Of a stretch of DNA of 64,000 bases, positions 7,803-17,464 are shown in pieces. Location of the stretch: assembly GCA_963665075.1 (NCBI GenBank), contig OY762063.1, positions 2,542,001 through 2,606,000 of the forward strand, given 5' to 3'. The stretch's first letter is position 1; each line of letters begins with the position of its first letter. A program made the position numbers and the translations under genes. The DNA is from JAPULR01 sp963665075 (GTDB taxonomy: Bacteria > Chloroflexota > Dehalococcoidia > Lucifugimonadales > GCA-2712585). Below the pieces are notes generated by a model. It did not search any database. It saw nothing but the letters and a program-made list of their open reading frames with translations, and was not told the origin of the DNA.

Positions 7803-10091
7803 TCAAACCTTCGTCGCAGCCTTGGCGGGTTCGCCCTTCCAGGCGCAGCGGGTGCAGGAGTGGACGTCGTCCTTGTCTACGACCATGAGGCCCTCGCATT
7901 CGGGGCAGGGTTCGGGGAGGGGGCGCTTGTTGACGAGGAATTTGCACTTGGGGTAGTTGGAGCAGCCGTAGAAGACGCCGCGGCGGGAGCGGCGTTCGAG
8001 GAGATCGCCGTCGTCGCACTTGGGGCAGCGGGCGCCGGTCTTCATGGGCTTGATGTTGCGGCACTTGGGGTATGCGGAGCAGCCCATGAAGCGACCGAAT
8101 CTGCCCGTCTTGACGACCATTGGGCTTTCGCACTTGTCGCAAAGTTCGTCGGTGGTTTCTTCCTGGGCGGGGGCGGCGCCGTTGGCGCCGATCTCCCTGG
8201 TGTTGCGGCATTCGGGGAAGCCGGTGCAGGCCATGAAGCGACCGAATCGGCCCGTCTTGATGACCATAGGCTTGCCGCACTTTTCGCAGATTTCGTCGGT
8301 GGGTTCCTCCACCTTCACCCTGGGCATCTTTTCCTTGGCTTCCTGGAGGGTCTTCTTGAAGGGGGTGTAGAAGTTCTCCAGCATGGGCACCCACTGGCGT
8401 TCGCCGCGGGCGATTTCGTCGAGGGAATCCTCCATGTTGGCGGTGAAGGCCACGTCCATCACGTCGGGGAAGAACTGGGTGAGAAGGTCGCTGACGGAGA
8501 TGCCGAGGGCGGTGGGGGTGAGGCGATTCTTCTCCCTGGTGACGTAGTTGCGGTCGGTGAGGGTGGAGAGGATGGGGGCGTAGGTGCTGGGGCGACCGAT
8601 GCCCTTTTCCTCCAGAAGTTTGACGAGGGTGGCCTCGGTGTAGCGGGGCGGCGGCTGGGTGAAGTGCTGCTTGGATTCGAGCTTCTTGAAGTCGAGCACG
8701 TCGTCCTTCGCCAGCTTGGGAAGGGGCTTGCCGTCTTCCTGTGGGTCGTCGTCCTTCCCTTCCTTATATAGGGTGGCGAATCCGAGGAATTTCGTCCGGG
8801 TGCCGGTGGCGCGGAAGAGGTAGCCCTTTTTCGCATCGTCGCGGGCGGCGCGGATGTCGGCGGAGGTGGCGTCATAGATGGTGTCGGCCATCTGACAGGC
8901 GAGGGTGCGACGCCAGATGAGGGTGTAGAGGCGAAGCTGCTCCGGCTTGAGCCGACTCTTGAGGGAGTCGGGGGTGCGGAAGATGGAGGTAGGGCGTATG
9001 GCCTCGTGGGCCTCCTGGGCGCCCTTGGAGCGGGTCTTGTAGATGCGGGCGCCCTTGGGGAGGTAGCGTTCGCCGTACTTCTCGGCGATGTACTTGCGGG
9101 CCTCGCCGATGGCGGAGGAGGCCAGGCTGGTGGAGTCGGTTCTCATGTAGGTGATGAGGCCGGCGGAGCCTTCCCTGCCGAGGTTGACGCCTTCGTATAG
9201 CTGCTGGGCTACGCGCATCGTTCGCCGGGCGGCGAAGCGGAGTTTGCGACCTGCTTCCTGCTGGAGCGTGCTGGTGGTGAAGGGGGGCGAAGGACGGCGG
9301 CGGCGTTCTTTGGTCTTGACGGAGGCGACGACGTAGGTCGCGCCTTCGAGGTTGGCTTCTATCTCGCGGACTTTGGCTTCGTTGGGAAGCTGAATCTTGC
9401 GGCGTTCGCCTTCTATGGAGTGCAAAAGGGCGGGGAAGGTCTTGGCGTCCTTGGCCAGATTCGCTTCCATCGTCCAGTATTCCTTGGGGTCGAAGGCCTG
9501 GATTTCCTTCTCGCGGTCAACAATCTGGCGCAAGGCGACGGACTGGACGCGACCGGCGGAGAGGCCGCGCTGGACTTTCGACCAGAGGAGGGGGCTGAGC
9601 TGGTAGCCGACGAGGCGGTCGAGGATGCGGCGGGCCTGCTGGGCGTTTACCAGATCGAGGTCCAACGGGCGGGTGTGCTGGAAGGCTTCCTCGATGGCGC
9701 CGGGGGTAATTTCGTGGAAGACGATGCGTTGGAGGTCGGGGGAATCCAGATCCCATTTGAGGGCCTTGGCGAGATGCCAGGAGATGGCTTCGCCCTCGCG
9801 GTCGGGGTCGGTGGCGAGGTAGATGGAGGTGGCGTTCTTGCCAAGCTGCCGGATTTCCTTGAGGGTGGAGGACTTGTCGCGGGGGACGGAGTAGGTGGGG
9901 GCGAATTCGTGGTCCACGTCGATGCCGAGCTTGCCCTTGGGCAGGTCGCGGACGTGGCCCATCGAGGCGGTAATCTTGTAGTCCTTGCCGAGAATCTTGC
10001 CGATGGTTCGGGCTTTCGTGGGGGATTCGACTACCACCAGCTTGCTGGACGCCTTGCGGGAGCGGGTTTTCTTGGGGGATTTAGCGGCCAT
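7803..10091 (-). CDS. topA: DNA topoisomerase I
   Basis: Type IA topoisomerase (762 aa) that relaxes negative supercoils. The start is ATG 10091 (MAAKSPKKTR), with AGGAGG upstream; the frame is open further but that part overlaps dprA. A basic N-terminal tail leads into the TOPRIM domain (VVVESPTKARTI; DPDREGEA near residue 95). The catalytic tyrosine is Tyr315 in LITYMRTDST. Four C-terminal zinc ribbons follow, each with CxxC pairs; two are near-identical (GRFGRFMxC). The gene follows dprA by 41 bases, a common pairing. Confidence 0.96.
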   Translation of the reverse strand: MAAKSPKKTRSRKASSKLVVVESPTKARTIGKILGKDYKITASMGHVRDLPKGKLGIDVDHEFAPTYSVPRDKSSTLKEIRQLGKNATSIYLATDPDREGEAISWHLAKALKWDLDSPDLQRIVFHEITPGAIEEAFQHTRPLDLDLVNAQQARRILDRLVGYQLSPLLWSKVQRGLSAGRVQSVALRQIVDREKEIQAFDPKEYWTMEANLAKDAKTFPALLHSIEGERRKIQLPNEAKVREIEANLEGATYVVASVKTKERRRRPSPPFTTSTLQQEAGRKLRFAARRTMRVAQQLYEGVNLGREGSAGLITYMRTDSTSLASSAIGEARKYIAEKYGERYLPKGARIYKTRSKGAQEAHEAIRPTSIFRTPDSLKSRLKPEQLRLYTLIWRRTLACQMADTIYDATSADIRAARDDAKKGYLFRATGTRTKFLGFATLYKEGKDDDPQEDGKPLPKLAKDDVLDFKKLESKQHFTQPPPRYTEATLVKLLEEKGIGRPSTYAPILSTLTDRNYVTREKNRLTPTALGISVSDLLTQFFPDVMDVAFTANMEDSLDEIARGERQWVPMLENFYTPFKKTLQEAKEKMPRVKVEEPTDEICEKCGKPMVIKTGRFGRFMACTGFPECRNTREIGANGAAPAQEETTDELCDKCESPMVVKTGRFGRFMGCSAYPKCRNIKPMKTGARCPKCDDGDLLERRSRRGVFYGCSNYPKCKFLVNKRPLPEPCPECEGLMVVDKDDVHSCTRCAWKGEPAKAATKV

Positions 10092-10132
10092 GTGGGGCTT
10101 GAGCCTCCTGATTTTTCGTGTTGATTGGTCGG

Positions 10133-11308
10133 TTAGCCATAAATCGCGGGCGCTTCGCGGGTGAGGACGTATTGCATTCCGGGCACCTGCTTTACCAAGC
10201 CGTTTATCTCCATGATGGTGAGGGCGCTGCTGACCACGTTGATGGGCAGGCCCGCGCCCCTGCATATCTGGTCGATGTGAACCGGCTCATAGGATATCTG
10301 GTTGAGGAGGGTTTTTTCGTCTCCCACAAGCTGCGGAACGGCGGGTTTCGGCGGAGCTTGCTCGACGGGAACTTCCGCCGCCGTCGCGTCATTCGACTTG
10401 AGGGCGAGCCTGGCCTGGATGGGAAGGTTGTAGATGGTGTTAAGGTTCATCTCCTGGAGGATGTCCTGATAGTTCATCACGAGCTTGGCGCCTTCCTGGA
10501 TAAGCTGGTTGGGGCCGAAGCTGACGGGGGAGAAGATGCTGCCGGGGATGCAGAAGACGTCTCTATCCTGCTCCAGGGCGTGTCGGACGGTCCAGATGGC
10601 GCCGCTGCCCTTTCCGGCCTCGACGACGAGGGTGCCGAGGGTCATGCCGCTCATGAGGCGGTTGCGGCGGGGAAACTGACGGGGGCCGGGGCGGACGCCG
10701 AGGGGGTGTTCGCTGATGAGGGCGCCGCCGGTTTCGACGATTTCCCGGGCCAGCCGGTTGTTTTCTCTGGGATAGATGTGGTCGACGCCGCTGGCCATGA
10801 CTGCGAGGGTACGTCCGTTGGCGTCGAGGGCCGCGCGGTGGGCGACGGTGTCGATGCCGCGGGCGAGGCCGCTGACGACGGTTATGCCGCTGCGGGCGAG
10901 GTCGTTGGCGAGAGACTGGGCGGCTTCGCGTCCGTAGGGAGTGGCGCGCCGGGTGCCGACGAGGGCGATGGAGCGCTGGTCTTCGGGTTCGATTTGGCCC
11001 TTGACGTAGAGGACGGGGGGCGGGTCGGGTATCTGCTTGAGGAGTTCGGGGTAGCCGGAGTGGTTCCAGTTGAAGGCGGAGACGCCGGCGTTTTCGAGGC
11101 GTTCGAGCTCGCGGTCGGGGTCGATGGTCTTGCGGCTTTCTTCGACGGAATTGACGGCGCGCTTGTCCAGTCCGGCGTTTCTGAGATGTCGGACGGGGGC
11201 GTACCAGGCTACTTCGAGGGAGCCGAAGAATCCTTCAAGCAAGCGAAATCGGGCGGTGCCGAGTTGACGCACCTGGTCGAATGCAATCCAATACTTGAGG
11301 TCGCTCAT
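10133..11308 (-). CDS. dprA: DNA-processing protein DprA (Smf)
   Basis: Loads RecA onto incoming single-stranded DNA during natural transformation. The product is 391 aa when started at ATG 11308 (MSDLKYWIAF); the longer open frame runs into a tRNA gene and is rejected. It has an N-terminal SAM/HhH-like region, then the Rossmann-like core with GTRRATPYGR, SGLARGIDTVAHRAAL and GSGAIWTVRHALEQ, and a C-terminal winged helix (about 330-391; YEPVHIDQICRGAGLP). topA follows. It points to potential competence but no other com genes are in view. Confidence 0.93.
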   Translation of the reverse strand: MSDLKYWIAFDQVRQLGTARFRLLEGFFGSLEVAWYAPVRHLRNAGLDKRAVNSVEESRKTIDPDRELERLENAGVSAFNWNHSGYPELLKQIPDPPPVLYVKGQIEPEDQRSIALVGTRRATPYGREAAQSLANDLARSGITVVSGLARGIDTVAHRAALDANGRTLAVMASGVDHIYPRENNRLAREIVETGGALISEHPLGVRPGPRQFPRRNRLMSGMTLGTLVVEAGKGSGAIWTVRHALEQDRDVFCIPGSIFSPVSFGPNQLIQEGAKLVMNYQDILQEMNLNTIYNLPIQARLALKSNDATAAEVPVEQAPPKPAVPQLVGDEKTLLNQISYEPVHIDQICRGAGLPINVVSSALTIMEINGLVKQVPGMQYVLTREAPAIYG

Positions 11309-11361
11309 GGCGGTGAAGCTAGCATAGCATACGGAAATGGGGGCTACAACGGAGGGGGTGG

Positions 11362-11453
11362 TGGCGGAGAGGGCGGGATTCGAACCCGCGAGGCCGGTTG
11401 CCCAGCCTACGCGCTCTCCAGGCGCGCCCATTCGTCCACTCTGGCACCTCTCC
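11362..11453 (-). tRNA. tRNA-Ser (anticodon GGA)
   Basis: Read on the minus strand, the acceptor stem is GGAGAGG/CCTCTCC, discriminator G, and CCA is encoded (11362-11364). The T arm has the canonical GGTTCGAATCC. The anticodon stem CGCGC/GCGCG encloses loop CTGGAGA, giving GGA. A long variable arm, as in class II tRNAs, supports serine. Confidence 0.95.
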
Positions 11454-11537
11454 GTGGGTTGAAGACATGGGGTATGAGTACACAGCGTCGGCTATAAAGT
11501 ATGCATTGCGGGGGAAATTAGTGTCAACAGGGGGGAG

Positions 11538-11648
11538 TGCGCTCGACCCTTCGTCCTTCGACAAGCTCAGGATGCGTTCAGGGTAAGCGGATGGATGGTG
11601 GTTCAGGGTGAACGGGGGACTGGATTCCGGCTTTTACCGGAATGACGG
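11538..11648. repeat. Composite of REP-like palindromes between the tRNA-Ser genes
   Basis: The segment contains a CGCTCGACCCTTCG... unit with the CCTTCGACAAGCTCAGGATG core, two trailing TTCAGGGT(A/G)A(A/G)CG fragments, and then ATTCCGG(cttttac)CCGGAAT-type inverted arms at 11623-11643. No coding signal is seen. Confidence 0.75.
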
Positions 11649-11658
11649 AGGGGGTGAA

Positions 11659-11748
11659 TGGCGGAGAGGGCGGGATTCGAACCCGCGATACGCGCAAACG
11701 TATACCGCTTTTCGAGAGCGGCGCCTTCGTCCACTCGGCCACCTCTCC
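11659..11748 (-). tRNA. tRNA-Ser (anticodon CGA)
   Basis: Read on the minus strand, the acceptor stem is GGAGAGG/CCTCTCC, discriminator G, with encoded CCA (11659-11661). The T arm is GGTTCGAATCC. The anticodon stem CCGCT/AGCGG encloses loop CTCGAAA, giving CGA. A long variable arm is present. The acceptor and T arms match the neighbouring tRNA-Ser(GGA), consistent with serine identity elements. Confidence 0.95.
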
Positions 11749-11880
11749 GGGGGAGGGTCTGGGGGTTCCTGCTAATTATAGCGGAAAGGAGAATGCTGCG
11801 TGTAGGGGCGGTTGGTTGTGGGCGCGGCCCTCACCCCCAGTAGACCTTTACATAACCCTTTCGTGAGCTTCCAAAAACCT

Positions 11881-11938
11881 CTTCCCCCTTCACGGGGGAA
11901 GATTGAGCCTGTCCTGAGCTTGTCGAAGGGATGGGGGT
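11881..11938. repeat. Hairpin plus reverse-oriented REP-like repeat upstream of dnaG
   Basis: CTTCCCCC and GGGGGAAG (11881-11901) form an 8-bp stem. A reverse-oriented core CCTGAGCTTGTCGAAGGG follows at about 11913-11930. The remaining 11749-12028 spacer shows a TATAAT at 11962-11967 that could serve as the -10 box for dnaG, but without a convincing -35 box. Confidence 0.6.
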
Positions 11939-12028
11939 GATCCCTCCCTTGAGCAATGGTATATAATTGACTCCACATAACGTAACATTACCCCCATCCA
12001 CCCACACAGGCAGGTCTAACCCAACTCC

Positions 12029-13807
12029 ATGACCGTTGTAGACGACATAAAAGCCAAGCTCGACGTCGCGGACCTGGTCTCCAACTACGTCACCCTCCAG
12101 AAGTCCGGCGCCAGCTTCAAGGGCCTCTGCCCCTTCCACGCCGAAAAGACGCCGTCCTTCTTCGTGTTTCCCAACCGGCAGAGTTGGCGCTGCTTCGGCG
12201 CCTGCGCCACCGGCGGCGACGTTTTCTCCTTTTATATGCAGCGGGAGAACGTGGACTTCCGCCAGGCCCTCCAGGACTTGGCCCGCATGACCGGCACGGA
12301 GCTTCCCACCCAGCGCCGGCGGAAGAAGGAAGACCCCCTCTTCAAGCTCATCGAGGCCGCCGCCAAATTCTTCACCCGCAACCTCGCCTCCTCCGACGGC
12401 GCCGAAGCGCGGGCCTACGTCGAAGAACGCGGCATCACCCCCGAAACCGCCGCCAAATTCCAACTCGGCCTCAGCCCCAACGACGGCTCCGCCATGCGGC
12501 GTCATCTCCTATCCCTGGGGTACGCCGAGGGCCAGCTTTCCCTCGCCGGGCTGGTTTCCCAACCCGAGGAAGGCGCGGGCCAAGACCTGTTCCGTCGTCG
12601 CCTCATCTTCCCCATCTGGGACTCCGAAGGCCGCATGGTCGGCTTTGGCGGTCGCGCCCTCGACGACGCAATGCCCAAGTACCTGAACTCCCGCCAAGGG
12701 CCGATTTTCGACAAGAGCAAGATTCTCTTCGGCTTTCACCTCGCCAGAAACTCCATCAGAAACGGCGGCGCCGCGGTGGTGGTCGAGGGCTATATGGACG
12801 CCATCATGGCCCACCAGAACGGCTTCAACAACGTGGTCGCTTCGATGGGCACCGCCCTCACAAGCTACCAGACGGACCTCCTCCGCGCGTCCACGGAAGT
12901 TGTCATGGCCCTCGACCCCGACGCCGCCGGGCAGGAGGCCACCCTCCGCAGCATGGAGACTTCCTGGAAGGTCATGCAGAAGCAGGAAGTCTCCCGCTCG
13001 CAGCGCAATTCCGTCTACCGCCGCCCCGGCGGCCCGACTCTGAAGATTGCGCCCCTTCCCGCGGGCAGAGACCCGGACGACATCATCCGCGAAGACCCCG
13101 CCGAATGGGAGCGGCTCACGAAGGAAACCCAGCCCGTCTTCGAGTTTCTGCTGCAAGCCTACGCCCGCCGCTTCGACATCGGAACCCCCCAGGGCAAGTC
13201 CGACATGGCCGGCGCCGTCTCCCACCTGGTTTACGCCGCCGCCGATCCCTTCGAGCAGGACAGGCACGTCCGCATCCTGGCGGAAGTCCTGGACGTGCCC
13301 GAAGCCACGCTGAGGGCAAGAATAGACAGCCCCCGCCCCCAAAGGCCCACCCGCCGCGTACGCAGGCCGGACACGGCGGCGGCCACCCCCTTCAAGCAGC
13401 TTGAGCGCGACCCCCTGGAGGAGCACTGCCTGGCCCTGCTGCTGCAAAACCCCGATATGTCGGACATGGCCGACGGCCTCCGCTCGGAGATGTTTGAACG
13501 GGTGGAGAACCGGGAACTGTTTACAAATTGGCAACGAAGCATCACAATAGAGGAGTTGGACGAGGGAATTCGCAGCCATCTCGATTATCTGACCGCCAAG
13601 TCGCTTCCGCCCGCCGACCACAAGGATAAGCAGGCGGATCTGTCCCAGTGCGTCAACCGCCTGCAGGAACGGAGGCTCCGGCAGTTGAAGATTGAGGAGG
13701 GCCTGCGTCTATCCGACGTCGACCACGAAGAATTCAACCGATTCGAGGAGGAAATCCTGAAAGTCAACAGCGACATGGAAGCTCTATTTAGAGCCAGGAG
13801 TGTGTGA
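12029..13807 (+). CDS. dnaG: DNA primase
   Basis: Makes RNA primers for replication. The product is 592 aa. The N-terminal CHC2 zinc finger is at about residues 38-68 (CPFHAEKTPSFF, then SWRCFGACATGG). The catalytic TOPRIM domain is at about 250-340 with VVVEGYMD and MALDPDAAG. A less conserved C-terminal helicase-binding part follows. Codons end mostly in C, so the + strand is C-rich here, unlike the G-rich + strand on the left. It ends in TGA, 4 bases before rpoD, the classic dnaG-rpoD macromolecular synthesis pair. Confidence 0.95.
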   Translation: MTVVDDIKAKLDVADLVSNYVTLQKSGASFKGLCPFHAEKTPSFFVFPNRQSWRCFGACATGGDVFSFYMQRENVDFRQALQDLARMTGTELPTQRRRKKEDPLFKLIEAAAKFFTRNLASSDGAEARAYVEERGITPETAAKFQLGLSPNDGSAMRRHLLSLGYAEGQLSLAGLVSQPEEGAGQDLFRRRLIFPIWDSEGRMVGFGGRALDDAMPKYLNSRQGPIFDKSKILFGFHLARNSIRNGGAAVVVEGYMDAIMAHQNGFNNVVASMGTALTSYQTDLLRASTEVVMALDPDAAGQEATLRSMETSWKVMQKQEVSRSQRNSVYRRPGGPTLKIAPLPAGRDPDDIIREDPAEWERLTKETQPVFEFLLQAYARRFDIGTPQGKSDMAGAVSHLVYAAADPFEQDRHVRILAEVLDVPEATLRARIDSPRPQRPTRRVRRPDTAAATPFKQLERDPLEEHCLALLLQNPDMSDMADGLRSEMFERVENRELFTNWQRSITIEELDEGIRSHLDYLTAKSLPPADHKDKQADLSQCVNRLQERRLRQLKIEEGLRLSDVDHEEFNRFEEEILKVNSDMEALFRARSV

Positions 13808-13811
13808 TTAT

Positions 13812-15368
13812 ATGGTAAGCACAAGGAAAATCCGGAGACCCCGCAAGGCGGACGAAGAGTACCTGGAGTCCCTGTCCAACGGACAGGAAGCCGGCGAAAC
13901 CGTCAACCTACTCGGCGCGGGCGCCGCCAAGGCCCTGGAGGTGATTCCCACCGCCATAACCACCGCCAACGTGAATTCCGGCGACGACTCCCTGGAAGGC
14001 GGCGCGGGCCCCCTCAAGGTGGTCGTGCCCCCCTACGCCGTGCAGATTCAGGCCGAAGACCCCGACTGGGAGCCGGACCTGGAAGGCGCCGAAGTGCTCG
14101 ACGACCCGGTGCGGATGTATCTCCGGGAAATCGGTCGCGTCCAGCTGCTGACCTCCGAGGATGAGCGGGTCCTCGCCCGCAGCATGGAGGGCGGCAAGCA
14201 GCTGGATGAGCTGGAAGAGCAGCTGAGCGACGGTTCCGGCCGCCCCGTTCCCGCCTGGGAGATGAGCATTGCGCTGCTCAAGAGGGTGGTCGCAGCCGAG
14301 CCTCTGGTCATCTCCCTGGGCCGCCGCCTCGGCATCTGCGAGGAGCTTACCCTCTTCGCCATAATCACCAATCGGGACGTGCGAGACGCTATCGACGTCC
14401 TCCTCGACCGGGAGATTATGGAGAGGGTGGCCGGCGACCTGGACTGGGAGATGGACGAGGTGGAGAAGGCCATCATCCAACTCTCGCTGGATAGCTGGGT
14501 CTTGCCGCCGGAGAGCGCCAATGTTTTCGGCGATTGCAGCCTGAGCGTCCTCGGTTCGAAGCTGGAGAACAACGGCAGTCCCGCGAAGCTGAAGCGGGTT
14601 GACCCGCGGCTCAGGTATCACATCCTGCGCATCAGGTCGGAAGCGTTCCGGTCGCAGCAGCACCTCACGGAGGCCAACCTGCGGCTGGTGGTCAGCGTCG
14701 CCAAGAAGTACATCGGACGCGGCATGTCCCTGCTGGATCTGATTCAGGAAGGAAACATCGGACTCATCCGCGCCGTGGAGAAATTCGACTACCGCAAAGG
14801 TTACAAGTTCAGCACCTACGCCACCTGGTGGATTCGACAGGCCATAACGCGCGCCATCGCCGACCAGGCGCGAACCATACGCATCCCCGTGCACATGGTT
14901 GAGACCATCAACAAGCTCATGCGGCACAACCGCCGCCTGCTCCAGGACTACGGACGCGAGCCCAGCCCTGAGGAGATCGGACGCGAGATGGACCTGACGC
15001 CCGAACGGGTGGAGGAGATAATCAAGATTTCCCAGGAGCCGGTTTCTCTCCAGACCCCCATCGGCGAGGAGGAGGACAGCCACCTGGGTGACTTCATCGA
15101 GGACCAGAGCGCACCCGCCCCCTCCGACGCCGCCTCCTTCCAGCTGTTGAAGGAGCAGATAAGCGACGTTCTCCACACGTTGACGGACAGGGAACGGCGC
15201 GTCCTTCAGCTGCGCTTCGGACTGGAGGACGGGCGCAGTCGCACCCTTGAAGAGGTTGGACGAGAATTTGGCGTCACCCGCGAGCGCATCCGCCAGATTG
15301 AAGCCAAAGCCCTCCGCAAGCTGCGTCACCCCACGCGGTCGAAGCGGCTGAAGGATTTTCTGGAATAA
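13812..15368 (+). CDS. rpoD: Primary RNA polymerase sigma-70 factor
   Basis: Housekeeping sigma factor (518 aa). ATG 13812 is preferred because AGGAG lies 11 bases upstream; a GTG at 13800 sits within dnaG and the ribosome-binding site. Region 1.2 is near residues 95-130 (DDPVRMYLREIGRVQLL). Region 2 holds SLLDLIQEGNIGLIRAVEKF and YKFSTYATWWIRQAITRAI. Regions 3 and 4 follow, ending with TRERIRQIEAKALRKLRHP. The N-terminal region 1.1 is variable and acidic. Confidence 0.95.
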   Translation: MVSTRKIRRPRKADEEYLESLSNGQEAGETVNLLGAGAAKALEVIPTAITTANVNSGDDSLEGGAGPLKVVVPPYAVQIQAEDPDWEPDLEGAEVLDDPVRMYLREIGRVQLLTSEDERVLARSMEGGKQLDELEEQLSDGSGRPVPAWEMSIALLKRVVAAEPLVISLGRRLGICEELTLFAIITNRDVRDAIDVLLDREIMERVAGDLDWEMDEVEKAIIQLSLDSWVLPPESANVFGDCSLSVLGSKLENNGSPAKLKRVDPRLRYHILRIRSEAFRSQQHLTEANLRLVVSVAKKYIGRGMSLLDLIQEGNIGLIRAVEKFDYRKGYKFSTYATWWIRQAITRAIADQARTIRIPVHMVETINKLMRHNRRLLQDYGREPSPEEIGREMDLTPERVEEIIKISQEPVSLQTPIGEEEDSHLGDFIEDQSAPAPSDAASFQLLKEQISDVLHTLTDRERRVLQLRFGLEDGRSRTLEEVGREFGVTRERIRQIEAKALRKLRHPTRSKRLKDFLE

Positions 15369-15374
15369 TCTAAT

Positions 15375-15412
15375 CCCCGCTCGACCCTTCGACAAGCTCA
15401 GGATGAGCGGGG
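15375..15412. repeat. REP-like palindrome at the end of rpoD, possible terminator
   Basis: CCCCGCTC (15375-15382) pairs with GAGCGGGG (15405-15412) around the CCCTTCGACAAGCTCAGG core. The copy starts 7 bases after the rpoD stop and lies between convergent genes, so it may act as a terminator although no T-run follows. Confidence 0.8.
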
Positions 15413-15427
15413 AAGGGGCGTATAGCC

Positions 15428-17464
15428 TTATCCGCCGTCTATGGTTATGGTGTAACTGGCTGGTTGGCGGCTGTTTTCGGCAAGGCTGCCGACTACCAGA
15501 ACCGCCTCGTCGGCGTCACCCAGGTTTGTCACTGATAGGCTAGCTTGGTTATTCTCATCAAGCGCGACTGGCGTCACCTGAATGTCGTCGTCCCGAATTT
15601 TCACCAGATGAACCACGAATCCCTGCGCCATCCGGTTGTCCGTCCGGTAGAACCCTTCCGAAGTCCACCCCTGGTTGGATGATGCGTCGTCGTAGAACCC
15701 CAACTCCGGTATCCACGCCGAGTCGACGCAGATGCCCGGCCCCGTAATGGCGTCGTCCGTCACGTAGTGGAAGCGCGCCAGCACAGTCCTCCCCGCGTAG
15801 GCCGTCAAGTCCACCGAGTCCGAAATCCAGCCGCCGCTCTCGCCCGTATAGCCCGGCCCGTAGGCGTTCTGGGAAGGATTGTCCGTGCTCGCAAGCGCGC
15901 CTTGCAGGATGTCCCACGTCGAGCCGCCGTCGGTAGAAACCTGCACGTAGGCGTAGTCCCAATCTTCCTCGATGGAATACCACGCCGTGAAGTTGAGCGT
16001 CGCCTTCTGCATGCCTGAAAGGTCGAATTCCCTGGTCAGCGTCGTGCTGATAGTGTCGCCGTAGTTTCCCCACCAGCAATGGCCGCCCGTGGGCGGGTCT
16101 TCCGGCAGCAACCCAACCCTGTCGCCGGCGGAAAAACTCACCTCTGCGCTTTCGCCGTCTATGTCCAGCAGAAGATACCGCGCCGAAAACTGAGGCTGGC
16201 TGAAGGGGTAAACCCCGTCGCCTTTCAACACGTCGGTAGCGTCTATGGAGGGCCACCAACGAGCGTATCCGTAGTCGCCGCCCTGCCTCGTTTCCGAGAG
16301 ATAGCCGGCCACGGTCCAACGCCCAAACATGGATTCGAAGGACTCCCCCGCGCCCAGCGACTCCAGATAGGCGTCCACGGCGGCAATGCCCCGATGGTCG
16401 GCCCTGACCAGGGGTTCCAGGCTTGCGGGCGACCCCGCCTGCTCCGAAAGAAACTGGCTGAACATGAACGAGCCGCCGTAGTAGGGGCTGGAGTCCCGGT
16501 AGCTCAGCGGCCAGTACACCAGCGAAGTGGGCGCCGAATGGACGAATGCCTCCACCGAAAAGGGCCGCCAGCCCAAGCGGTACTCGGCCACCTGCGAAAG
16601 TCCCTCGTTCAGCCAGGTGGTCTGGCCGCCGCTGAGATTCCAGTTGACGGCGTGTTGAAGCTCGTGGGCGAGGACGGAAAGGTAGGTTTCAGTCCCAATC
16701 CGCAGCGCGGTGGGATTGATGTAGATCATCTTGCGCTGGTTGCTGTTCTCGTGCACCCGCACCGGATACTCGTCGGCGGAACTGTAGTAGCCCCCCAGTC
16801 CCCTGGTCGGCGCGTGGAGGATGGTCAAACGCTGCCCCGCCGAATAGTCCGCACTCCATAGCGGCCCGAAGGAAGCCGATAGGCCGGGCAGGATTCTCTC
16901 TTCGAAAACAGACGCCGATTCCTTCAGCGAGTCGTCGTTGAATCGGACGCCCTCCTGCACGTACCAGTAGGCGTTGTCGGAAACGTGCTCCAGCCTGGCC
17001 TCTATCTCCCGAAACTCCACGGGTTCCACAGTGGCGAGAACCTTGAACGTGTCCACACGCCCTACCTGCAAATCCCCTGGAATCTGAGGCCGGAATCGGG
17101 GAATGGGTTCCTGGGACTTGTGGCGGAGTGACCGCGCTAACTCGTACAGGTCGCGACGGGGCGGGACGGGTACGCTCTCCGGTTCGTCGGGAGTGTCAGT
17201 GATAGATGGGGTTGCCGTGACAGCAGGCGTGGGGGTGGCAGTGGGAGATGGGGAGCCGTTGGAAGGGATGGGTGGTGGCGCGGAGGCGGCATTGGCGGCT
17301 CCCGGCGTTGAAGATGGCGGGGCGAGGGTGGGGGTTGTTGTGGGGGTATCGATGGGAATTACGGTTAGCGTAGCCGCAGCCTCGCGTGTAGCATTGCGGT
17401 CGATGTTGCAGGCGACCAGCAAAAGCAACCCCGCGGACAGTGCCAGCAGGACGGCCCACGCCAA
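15428..17464 (-). CDS. Secreted lipoprotein zinc metalloprotease (gluzincin-like)
   Basis: A 678-aa protein with a signal peptide ending in lipobox LLVAC (Cys19), then a Pro/Thr/Ser linker (about 25-105). The zinc site is HELQH at 267-271 with a likely third ligand Glu287 in LNEGLSQ. The C-terminal half (about 440-600) resembles the carbohydrate-binding-like module seen after immune inhibitor A/M6 peptidases (YVQVSTDGGSTWDIL, VDLTAYAGRTV). The only normal start is TTG 17464, which leaves the signal peptide without basic residues; upstream in frame reads RRFSTVRPL with no ATG/GTG. Substrate unknown. Confidence 0.8.
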   Translation of the reverse strand: MAWAVLLALSAGLLLLVACNIDRNATREAAATLTVIPIDTPTTTPTLAPPSSTPGAANAASAPPPIPSNGSPSPTATPTPAVTATPSITDTPDEPESVPVPPRRDLYELARSLRHKSQEPIPRFRPQIPGDLQVGRVDTFKVLATVEPVEFREIEARLEHVSDNAYWYVQEGVRFNDDSLKESASVFEERILPGLSASFGPLWSADYSAGQRLTILHAPTRGLGGYYSSADEYPVRVHENSNQRKMIYINPTALRIGTETYLSVLAHELQHAVNWNLSGGQTTWLNEGLSQVAEYRLGWRPFSVEAFVHSAPTSLVYWPLSYRDSSPYYGGSFMFSQFLSEQAGSPASLEPLVRADHRGIAAVDAYLESLGAGESFESMFGRWTVAGYLSETRQGGDYGYARWWPSIDATDVLKGDGVYPFSQPQFSARYLLLDIDGESAEVSFSAGDRVGLLPEDPPTGGHCWWGNYGDTISTTLTREFDLSGMQKATLNFTAWYSIEEDWDYAYVQVSTDGGSTWDILQGALASTDNPSQNAYGPGYTGESGGWISDSVDLTAYAGRTVLARFHYVTDDAITGPGICVDSAWIPELGFYDDASSNQGWTSEGFYRTDNRMAQGFVVHLVKIRDDDIQVTPVALDENNQASLSVTNLGDADEAVLVVGSLAENSRQPASYTITIDGG

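Noticed and set aside
10092..10265. N-terminal extension of TopA
   Set aside because: The frame is open but it overlaps dprA, has no family similarity, and ATG 10091 has AGGAGG upstream.
11309..11431. N-terminal extension of DprA
   Set aside because: It runs through a tRNA-Ser gene; ATG 11308 begins the conserved protein.
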